Assembly (NCBI GenBank): GCA_002335605.1
Contig: BEDY01000004.1
Coordinates: 62,001 to 126,000 of the forward strand
From: Prillingera fragicola
Lineage: Eukaryota > Basidiomycota > Tremellomycetes > Trichosporonales > Trichosporonaceae
Reading direction: 5' to 3'
Length of the DNA stretch: 64,000 nt
Shown here: positions 56,859 to 64,000 of the stretch, in pieces
How positions within the stretch are numbered: the first letter of the stretch is position 1
Layout: each line of letters begins with the position of its first letter
Position numbers and translations under genes: made by a program
The notes under the pieces: model-generated
What the model was told of the DNA's origin: nothing
Databases searched by the model: none
Seen by the model: only the letters and a program-made list of their open reading frames with translations

Positions 56859-57368
56859 ATGCCCTATGTATCTCCCAACGCCGTGTCGCGGACACCGGAG
56901 CCAGCGCGCGAAACCGCACAAGACGAGATACAGGATACCGCCAATCAACTTGCCGCCGCTCTCGAGGCAACAACGCTGGACAGTGACGCCGTCGCCGCCG
57001 TCCTGGACAACGACGAGTCTCCCCCGTCCCTCTCCACTTGCAACACGCAGTCGTCGAGCTCGCTGCCGACACTGGGCAACAACCACCGTGACTCTGCGAC
57101 CATAGTGACGCCACCGCTCGAGCCGACCACCGAGCTGGTCGACGTTCCCGATTCCGAGGTCCCTATCTTGCTCGACGACGAGGACGGCACACTGTCCGCC
57201 TACATTTCGCCAGCAATGCATGCGTACAGCAAGAGCGTGTACAATTTCACAAAGGGGTTGTATACAGAGGCCCATGCGCAGGCCATTCGCAGTGGAAGCC
57301 CACTGGGCAAGCAGCCTACAGTAGTCCCCGCACCTGGGCCTACCGCCGACACCACTGCATGTGAGTAG
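56859..57368 (+). CDS. Hypothetical protein; 3' end probably spliced onward
   Basis: From ATG 56859 an open frame of 169 codons reaches a stop at 57366-57368. It encodes an acidic, Ser/Thr-rich protein with a folded-looking segment AYISPAMHAYSKSVYNFTKG near the C-terminus. The stop lies inside GTGAGTAG, a perfect intron donor at 57361. If the intron ends at the CAG before 57395, the frame continues through GRHWLGSLGTGGNMDRM and HEAYWNRIGNSAADTLQKLF. That stretch looks like coding sequence, so the protein is probably longer. A further intron may end in a polypyrimidine-TAG near 57573. The true 3' end is unresolved. No family is recognised. Confidence 0.45.
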   Translation: MPYVSPNAVSRTPEPARETAQDEIQDTANQLAAALEATTLDSDAVAAVLDNDESPPSLSTCNTQSSSSLPTLGNNHRDSATIVTPPLEPTTELVDVPDSEVPILLDDEDGTLSAYISPAMHAYSKSVYNFTKGLYTEAHAQAIRSGSPLGKQPTVVPAPGPTADTTACE

Positions 57369-60051
57369 CATCATCGTCATGGTCTTGCGCACAGGTCGTC
57401 ACTGGCTTGGTTCTTTGGGCACTGGTGGCAACATGGACCGCATGACGCACGAGGCGTACTGGAACAGAATAGGGAACTCCGCGGCTGACACTCTACAGAA
57501 GCTCTTCAACGCCACCCCCACGCCCGCTAGCTGGTTGGCACGACGAGACCTAATCTCTCATTTCCTTTGTAGCGTAGGGTCTACTACCCTCTATCAACCC
57601 CCACACACACCGTACAACACTGTACGCCCAAGAGCTGCGCTGTATCCGCGGCCTGTATGTATCCATCCTATTAGTGTTTGTGCCACCCCAAAGGGTTCGG
57701 ACCAAGAACCGACATTCAGAAGAACACGCTCGGGCATGACCTATTGCCTCACTCAAATAGCGAAGCACTGTATGGCCGCGCCTGGACGAAATTTACGCTA
57801 TTACTGTTGGGTGAGCCCAGGAATGGCCCCCGGGTGGGCGGATGCTGGTGACGCGTGGGAGGGCTGGGTCATAATACTCCCGCACAGAATCCCCGTCAGG
57901 CGGCACCGGAGCACAGTGACACGGTACAGCTCTCCCTCCTCGGCCTCGGAGCTGCCGACAAAATGTCCGCGCATGGCGGGCGGAGCGGCGCAGGTCTGCA
58001 CGTCGCTGTGCTGCATGCAGGAGCACTAGCGTCGTTGACAATTTCAGGACCAATCAGGAGCGCCCTTGAAGCGGCAGTGGGCAGCTCGCTCCCCTCTTGC
58101 CACTCGCTGTGGGGACCGGCGGCTGGCTGGGAATTCAGCCGGCACATGGTCATTTATTAGCCGTTCGTGTACCAAGTGCCCAGTCGCGTGCGTTACTGCG
58201 GACGAGAACGAGAGCAAGAGCAACATTGCATCATTGTGTCGGTCCGCAATGTCCGCGCGAGCGCTCGCTATAGGCTGCTGGCAGCCGATGAGCTGCATGA
58301 GTTGTTTGATGAGCCGGACATGTCCTGCCAAGAACGAAACAGCCGAGACGGACGGACCGTCCGATCTTCGTCATGTGTGTTGCAGCGTCTCTCGTTTGCG
58401 CTTTATTGGCCATGGAAGCGCGCAGGACCATGATCAGATGAGCAGACTGATGTCTGTACCGAGCGACGTCCCTACCGGTGGCTGATCGGCTTGGCAGGTA
58501 ATTATCTAGGTGCCGGAGCTCGGCACAACAGTGGCACTCTATGTTTGCATTTGTGTACTCGTTGTCGAGGCATGCATGTTTGAAACCGTGAAGGATGTAT
58601 TGGAGCATACCGTGAGCGTGTGGACTCCAGTAGTGAATATGCATGTCGCAGGAATGCCTGGAGGAATGGATCAGCGCCATGCCTGGCAGTCTGTCACCAG
58701 CGACCGTTCGCTTGCAATCCGAGTGTGACCCTTGCCCCTGACACTCTAGATTGACGCCCAACCGACATTTGCCAGTGCCTGTGTGCCAGAGTACTGCTGC
58801 TGTGCAGCGGCTGCAGATCAACTGCAGACGAGCAGCAACTCTGACGAGCAGTATCGATGAAAGATTGGTGGCGCGGCTGAACTGATTGACTCGGACGTAC
58901 CCCCCAGGCCCATTATACTCGGATGGCCACGATTCCGCGGCCGTGAGTATGTCGTAGCGGTCTTCAGTACGGCTACTTGCGTAGTTGTTAGGCCTCTAGA
59001 GTTCATGTAAAGGCCGTGCTTGCAAGATGCTGCTCACGCTATGCCGGAGCTTGCCGCGGTCACCAGTCGGCAACGGTCCGGTCGGCTCAAGACAGCAATC
59101 AAGCGCGGCCGTGGGCACCGTTCGGCAGTGGCAGGTGATTCTTCTGTAGCCGATGCTGAATGCCTGTACACGGTACGTTGCTGAGGAAGAGGAAGCTGTA
59201 GGGGTTTATCTTGGTCATCCTGCTGGTTGACACCACGGCAGAGAGAAACCCGGATAAGTTCGGCCGCGCGGAGTGCGATGTGCCGCGAACTGCTGTGTAC
59301 AATGTGCCACGGAGTGCTAGGTGCCGCGGGCTGCAATGTGCTGCGGGGTGCTAGGTGCCAAGGAGTGCTAGGTGTCGCGGAGTACTAGGTTCCGCCGCGT
59401 AATCATAGGATAGAGGCAAGGACGTATCATCTGTTGCTTCAAGGACGAGCGCGGAGTGTTGATTGCCAGATACCGATTATGACGCGAACGACTATCTCCA
59501 GATATGACCTCAACTGGAATGAGTAAGCACACTGGCAATGGTGAGTGGGCATGTTACACGGTCGTGACACGAAAGCAGTGACACAAGAGCTAGCTTCAGA
59601 AGGCGCAAGACAGATGCAGAGTGCTGGCACCGCGGGACCGACTGGTCAAAGCCGGCGCCCACTGTCAGCTTGGCCATCAACACCTCATGTAATCATGACT
59701 GTGTTATTCTCATGCTACCTGCATAGGTACAAGCAGCTGCAACCGCGAGCGAGTTGCTGACTAGTCCGCGGCGGACACTGGAGCCACACGATGACTCGAC
59801 GGGTGGTGCTAATTAATTCCTAATTAATTGCCTCCAGCTGCCACTTGCAGACAACCTGCCACATGTCTCTCCCCAACACGAGTGCAGCCAGCAGGACCCA
59901 TTACGCCAAGGACACGCCCCGGCTTTGGCACCTCTGCTCGTTCTCTCAGGAGTAGATGCATAGACGTGGTCTTGACGACCACTCCCATTCCTCCACCATT
60001 CCGTACTGCGCCTCCCCGCTCATCCCCCTCCTCCAACACCCATACTCATCA
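57369..60051. other. 2.7-kb gene-poor region
   Basis: Apart from possible 3' exons of the preceding gene (to about 57.7 kb) I can support no gene. It contains a 17-bp minisatellite at 59304-59388, listed separately. Open frames are Cys/Arg/Ser-rich and scattered over both strands. AATTAATTCCTAATTAATT lies near 59812-59829. Confidence 0.5.
59304..59388. repeat. Minisatellite, five 17-bp units
   Basis: Five head-to-tail 17-base units of the form GTGCCRCGGAGTGCTAG (59304, 59321, 59338, 59355, 59372) with 1-5 differences each, followed by a partial unit. A further degenerate unit precedes at 59280-59296. Intergenic. Confidence 0.85.
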
Positions 60052-60132
60052 GGCATTGTGGCGGAGTGGTTAACGCGATTGACTCGAAATCAATTTCCTT
60101 CGGGAGCGCATGTTCGAATCATGCCAATGTCG
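60052..60132 (+). tRNA. tRNA-Ser (anticodon CGA)
   Basis: A type II tRNA of 81 bases without intron. The acceptor strands GGCATTG and CAATGTC pair with one G-U, the D arm is GCGGAGTGGTTAACGC, and the anticodon arm is ATTGA-CTCGAAA-TCAAT with CGA at positions 34-36. A long variable arm (TCC-TTCG-GGA) marks tRNA-Ser. The T arm GCATG-TTCGAAT-CATGC contains a canonical B box. The discriminator base is G, as serine tRNAs need. No run of four or more T follows before the next tRNA. Confidence 0.95.
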
Positions 60133-60154
60133 AAAACGCAATCCCAGTCTCTCA

Positions 60155-60267
60155 GGCAACGTGGCGGAGTGGTTAACGCGGTTGACTAGAACTACTGTCC
60201 AGCTCAAAGGTGGCTAGTTTGGTATCAACTTCCTTCGGGAGCGCATGTTCGAGTCATGCCGTTGTCG
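60155..60267 (+). tRNA. tRNA-Ser (anticodon AGA) with a 32-base intron
   Basis: Acceptor strands GGCAACG and CGTTGTC pair. The anticodon arm GTTGA-CTAGAA is interrupted after position 37 by a 32-base intron at 60192-60223, then continues A-TCAAC. The intron contains CTAGT, which can pair with ACTAG of the anticodon region, as in other nuclear pre-tRNAs. Long variable arm and T arm are as in the neighbouring copies. The spliced length is 81 bases. It begins only 22 bases after the preceding tRNA. A T4 run follows at 60299-60302. Confidence 0.93.
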
Positions 60268-60298
60268 AAGCATCATCGAGAGCGGGAGTGAGATTGTC

Positions 60299-60302
60299 TT
60301 TT
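60299..60302 (+). terminator. Possible Pol III terminator (T4) after the second tRNA-Ser
   Basis: The first run of four T downstream of the tRNA pair, 31 bases after the second tRNA. A T4 is a weak terminator in fungi. Confidence 0.5.
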
Positions 60303-60469
60303 GCATGGCGTTGCAGCGCACTGCCTTTTTGCATAAAAGGAGCGGGCAGCACTTTCGTGGGTCGACGATTCGGTGCGAGAGTTGCCATACTCCTGAGCGT
60401 GTTTGGCTCTGGGGTTTCGTGCGCCCTATGGTGCAGCCAGCCAGTTGCATTCCAGAGCGCAAGTCGCAA

Positions 60470-60550
60470 GGCATCTTGGCGGAGTGGTTAACGCGGTTGA
60501 CTAGAAATCAACTTCCTTCGGGAGCGTATGTTCGAATCATGCAGATGTCG
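60470..60550 (+). tRNA. tRNA-Ser (anticodon AGA), intronless
   Basis: Acceptor strands GGCATCT and AGATGTC pair with one G-U; anticodon arm GTTGA-CTAGAAA-TCAAC has no intron; variable arm and T arm match the other two genes except a GTATG T stem (one G-U). G discriminator. Followed at 60556 by T6. Confidence 0.95.
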
Positions 60551-60555
60551 CATTC

Positions 60556-60561
60556 TTTTTT
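60556..60561 (+). terminator. Pol III terminator (T6) after the third tRNA-Ser
   Basis: A run of six T five bases after the discriminator base, with a T5 shortly after, is a standard strong Pol III stop. Confidence 0.8.
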
Positions 60562-60807
60562 GTTGTTTTTGGATCGGTCTCGTCTGACATCCCTCTGTCA
60601 TGTGCGAGGGCCTGGAGGGTGGATCAAGCATTGTTTTTGAGTCTGTGAGGTCTGCTCATTGCCGGTGCCGGCTGGCACAAGCTGACTCCCATGTGCCGCA
60701 CGTCTTTCCCACGACTGGCGTAATGACACGATGCATAGGGTATACAAGAAACAATACAGACGAAGCCCCCCCCCAAATAGCTGCCCAGAGCAGCCCCTCT
60801 AACCCGT
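60562..60807. other. Intergenic, tRNA to fusion gene 3' end
   Basis: About 245 bases containing a C-run near 60765-60774, just beyond the fusion gene's stop. No gene is seen. Confidence 0.6.
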
Positions 60808-63693
60808 CTACGAGTGGACCCACTCGCCGCCAAGCTCGGCACTCCACTGCGCAAGCCCCTCTGGCCCGGCAGCCTTGAGCGTGAGCCCGAGCTGGGCAGC
60901 GCGCTCGCCGCGGTGGATACCGAGCCCGGGCCCGCCGAGGCGGGTCAAGTGTGGCTCGGCGCCGAGGTCGCGGAGCTCGGAAAGGAGACGCTCGAGCTTG
61001 TCCTCGGGGAACGCGTCGGGGATGAGCGTCACTGCGCAGCCGCCGCCGCCCGCGCCCGTGAGCTTGGTCGTGAGGCTGAACGGCTCCGCGGCCGTGGCGG
61101 CCACGACGGCCTCGAGGGACGGGTGCGAGACGCCGAGGGTCCGGAGGTGTACGTGGTTGGCCCGCATGAGGGTCTCGAGCCGGTTGACAAAGGCGTCGCG
61201 GTCCACGCCCGTCGTGCCGTCCAGCAAGGCGCGGGCTTCGTCGGCGATCGACTGGATGTCTTCCAGGATTGGCTCGACGACGGCAGGCTCGGCGGCCTTT
61301 TTGGCTGCCACGCCCGCGACGAGGGACTTGGTGTCGCGGGGAACACGGGTGTTGGTGAGCAAGAGGCGGATCGAGTCGAAACCCCTGATACCGTCGAGGC
61401 CGCCCTCCTTGCCGTTAACGGCGCGGGTGAAGGCGACGGCGCCGCCGCGGACGGCAACGGCGTTGTCAATGCCCGAAGGGTTGCCGTGCAGGACCTTTTC
61501 AGCGAGGAAGGCCCAGGCGTCCACCAGGTCGACATCGGGAGCGTGCAGAGAGGTCGCGGGGACGTTGACATAGTCGTTGGCGACGAGCAGGGTCGAAGCG
61601 ACGCATGCGCTAAACGCAGCCGACGAGCCGAGACCGGCGCCGATCGGGAGGTTGGCCGAGACGGTGAGCGTGACAGTCAGGCTGGTGGTTAGCAACCCGC
61701 TGGCAATGGCACAACTTACGCATTCTTAAAAGAGCGAGTCATGGCCATGTAGACATAGAGGAAGGCGACGCTGGCGCTCTGGCCGACCTTTGTGGGCTTG
61801 TCGGCGGCGACAAGAGTCTCGATGGAGCGGAGGAGCACAGGGTCGAGTTGGGCGTCAGCAGTCGAGCCGTCACCCTCGGGGACGACCGCCCAGGGAAGAG
61901 TGGCCAGGTCCCAGGCGTGGTCGACCTCGAGGTCGGGAGCGGACAGAGCGACCTTGGCATCCTCGCGAGCCGAGAGCACACCGTAGCACCGGAGGTTGAG
62001 ACTAGTTGCGATAGCAGTCTGCATTTTGAAGACAACAATGAATATGTGGAGTTTATGTGAGATTTTTACTTCTGAGTATCTATTGGCTATCACCCACCAC
62101 ACCGTGCACGACTGCGTGCTCGCCAAAGAGAATGACCTTGCCAGGTGCGCTGACGACAATGTCGTCCTCGATCGTCTGGCTGTCGCCGTTGCCGAGAGTA
62201 AGACCCTTCTTGACGCCCTCGACGAGGCCGTCGTCACCGCCAGGCCTGCGGAACGCACGCGCACGCTCAGTAGCCCATTTCTTGGGGTCCTGGTCGTAGA
62301 GAATCGAGAGCTTCTCGGATGAGAGAAGGTCAGGGGCCACGGCGGGAACAATGGCACCGGCAATGACAAGAGCGCGCTCGAGGTCGTCGAGCAAGTCGCG
62401 GGGGTCCTCGATACCGATGCAGAGGCGGATGAGGTTCTCGGGGAGACCGCGCTCGGCACGGACAGCGGCAGAGATCGAGGCGTGCCTAAGGATGGTTAGT
62501 GACAACTCTTTCAGCAAGGGGCAAAGACTACTCACGACATGAGACAGGGCATCGAGATGAGCGAGTTGACAGCTCCAAACGACACACTGACACCCCAGAG
62601 GCGGGCGGCGGAAACAATGCGCTCCGACAGCTGCTTGTCGCCAGTGACAAACGACATGACAGCACCGGCACCGCTGGCCTGCTTCCAGTGAATGTCGGCC
62701 TTGGGGTGGCTCTTGAGACCGGGGTAGTGGACGAGGAAGTCGAGCTGGTCGAGATAGTTGGCCACGAGCTGGGCGTTGGCCTCCTGCTTGTCCATGCGAA
62801 GCGCAAGAGTCTTGACACCACGCATAAGAAGGAACGAGTCGAAAGGTGCGAGACCTGATCCGCCGGCGTTGACGTGCCAAGCAACGTCTTTGGCGAGCTC
62901 GGGCTGACCAACAGCAATGATACCAGCCATAAGGTCGTGGTGACCAGAGAGATACTTGGTTCCCGAGTCGTAGACAATGTCGGCACCGTACTCGAGGGGG
63001 CGCTGGAGGTAGGGCGACATCATGGTGTTGTCGACGACAATGATGGCGTTGGGGTAGGCAGTGTGGACAGCGGCAGAGATCTCTGCAATGTCGGCAATCT
63101 TGAGCAAAGGGTTGGTAGGCGACTCGAGTAGGACCATCTTGACCCTAGGTTTTGTCAGCGCAAGTTGTTGACGAGCATTAAGCAACTCACTTGTTTCCAG
63201 GCTCGAGATGCGGCCTCAAAGCGTCGACATTCGTAGTGTCCACATGACGGACGTCGACACCGCCATGGCTCTTGGCGTAGGTAAGAAGACGGTTGGTGCC
63301 GCCATACAAGTCGTCACCGGCAAGGACAGTCTCTCCGGGCCTGACAAGACGCAGAATAACGTCCAAGCAGGTCATGCCAGTCGAGAGGGCAAACGCCGCC
63401 GATGCACTGTAAAGACGCGCGAGGTGAGACTCGAGTCCGCCACGGGTAGGGTTACCACTGCGAGTGTAGTCGTAGGGTCCTTCCATGCCCTTGAAGGTCG
63501 CGGTCTGGAAGATTGGTGTGCTCGAGGCGCCATACTGGTTCTGGCTCGTGTCGGTCGCGACGACCTGGGTAGCGAAACGCCACTTTTGGGCGCGAGCCTC
63601 AAAGGAGTCGCCGTCCGAGGGAGACTTTGAGTCGTAGACCGAGGTCGCGAGTGATGACTCGCCGGGGGAGGAAGGGGCGGCAGACGACGACAT
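60808..63693 (-). CDS. Fused cystathionine beta-lyase / mevalonate kinase
   Basis: Five exons on the minus strand (63693-63191, 63144-62536, 62485-62098, 62018-61720, 61681-60808) form one frame of 890 residues. Residues 1 to about 415 are a PLP enzyme of the Cys/Met family: GASSTPIFQTATF, YDYTRSGNPTR, DSGTKYLSGHHD with the PLP lysine at about 231, and LIRLCIGIEDPRDLLDDLE. The best fit is cystathionine beta-lyase, which makes homocysteine; cystathionine gamma-synthase is possible. A charged linker (about 416-478) leads directly into mevalonate kinase: VVSAPGKVILFGEHAVVHGV, then PIGAGLGSSAA (GHMP ATP loop) and TKLTGAGGGGCAV. Mevalonate kinase makes phosphomevalonate in sterol synthesis. The junction lies inside exon 3 with no stop and no Met. 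ATG 63693 has a good context; an in-frame ATG at 63942 would add 83 basic residues. Confidence 0.92.
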
Positions 63694-64000
63694 GGTTGGA
63701 AGGAAAGGAAGGGGTGGTGCGCGAGACGAGTAGCTTTGTGACGAGGTGTCTATTGTCTCTGCTGCTGCTCTATGTGTTACGGATCTAGAGTGAGAGCGAG
63801 TGTTTCCAAGGGAGCGAGAGAGCTGAAAGTGGCTTGTATGGGTGTGTAAGAGTCGAGTCTGAATGAGTATGATTTCCCGTGGAGTGGATGGGATTATTGC
63901 GTGCTTCGATGGCACGAGTCGGTTCAGTGTACGCGGCGGCATCTTCCACTTCCCGCCCACAGCCAGGCAGGCAGGGAGCGGGGCCAGGATTGGCACACGG
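63694..64000 (-). promoter_or_regulatory. Leader/promoter of the fusion gene (cut by window edge)
   Basis: Upstream of ATG 63693 the frame stays open to the window end and contains an ATG at 63942-63940. The encoded stretch is Arg/Ser/Thr/His-rich. Whether this is leader or coding cannot be told from the window. Confidence 0.5.

Noticed and set aside
62098..62485. Fusion as an artefact of a missed intron carrying a stop codon between lyase and kinase
   Set aside because: The genomic frame itself has no stop across the junction, and removing any internal GT-AG piece would not create an independent start for the kinase because no Met is available.
1..64000. CRISPR arrays, prophage, insertion sequences or bacterial operons
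   Set aside because: The window is plainly eukaryotic nuclear DNA with spliceosomal introns; no spaced direct repeats, transposase genes or terminal inverted repeats were seen.

Overview
This is eukaryotic nuclear DNA from a fungus, most likely a basidiomycete yeast of the Tremellomycetes, perhaps Trichosporonales. The evidence is a high-GC genome with short intergenic gaps, and genes broken by many very short introns (mostly 34-60 bases, with GTRNGT donors and CTAAC/CTGAC branch sites close to the acceptor). The gene set is also fungal: Fks1 glucan synthase, homocitrate synthase, She9/Mdm33 and a Kap95-type importin. The order-level placement is inference. Exon coordinates were read by eye from splice signals and checked for reading-frame continuity; in CDS entries start..end spans first to last coding base, introns included.

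Layout. 0-2.1 kb: 3' part of CDP-diacylglycerol synthase, then an ISD11-like LYR protein. 3.7-6.1 kb: transketolase. 6.7-10.8 kb: a possible proteasome-assembly chaperone, She9/Mdm33, and COP9 signalosome subunit 7. 12.4-15.5 kb: a SET-domain protein, a GFA/CENP-V zinc protein, and COQ7. 15.7-18.5 kb: a BRD8-like acidic bromodomain protein. 19.0-24.7 kb: homocitrate synthase diverging from importin beta-1. 25.2-30.1 kb: three small paralogous genes of unknown function, with a GT18-type glycosyltransferase between the first and second. 30.4-36.5 kb: an unknown membrane protein, a HotDog thioesterase, and a Munc13-like protein. 38.2-40.6 kb: an orphan gene and pirin. 41.2-46.7 kb: 1,3-beta-glucan synthase. 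48.5-57.4 kb: APC2, a MATE transporter, an O-fucosyltransferase-like protein, and a hypothetical gene. 60.1-60.6 kb: three serine tRNA genes. 60.8-63.7 kb: a fused cystathionine beta-lyase/mevalonate kinase gene.

Most genes are single-copy housekeeping genes with no operon-like logic. They cover phospholipid synthesis, Fe-S assembly, pentose phosphate, ubiquinone, lysine and sulfur amino acids, isoprenoids, nuclear import, cell cycle, chromatin and wall synthesis. Neighbours are often divergent pairs sharing short promoters (SHE9/CSN7) or convergent pairs with short 3' gaps (GFA/COQ7). 

The most notable observations are: (1) one uninterrupted reading frame joining cystathionine beta-lyase to mevalonate kinase, with no in-frame Met at which a separate kinase could start; (2) a three-member family of small Lys/Ser/Pro-rich proteins with an intron at the same place and phase and a shared C-terminal motif; (3) a presequence-like open frame upstream of the pirin ATG, downstream of a TATA box and lacking any AUG; (4) two serine tRNA genes 22 bases apart with no Pol III terminator between them, plus two tRNA-Ser(AGA) copies of which only one has an intron. 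Several stretches (10.8-12.4, 46.7-48.5 and 57.4-60.0 kb) hold no gene I can support.
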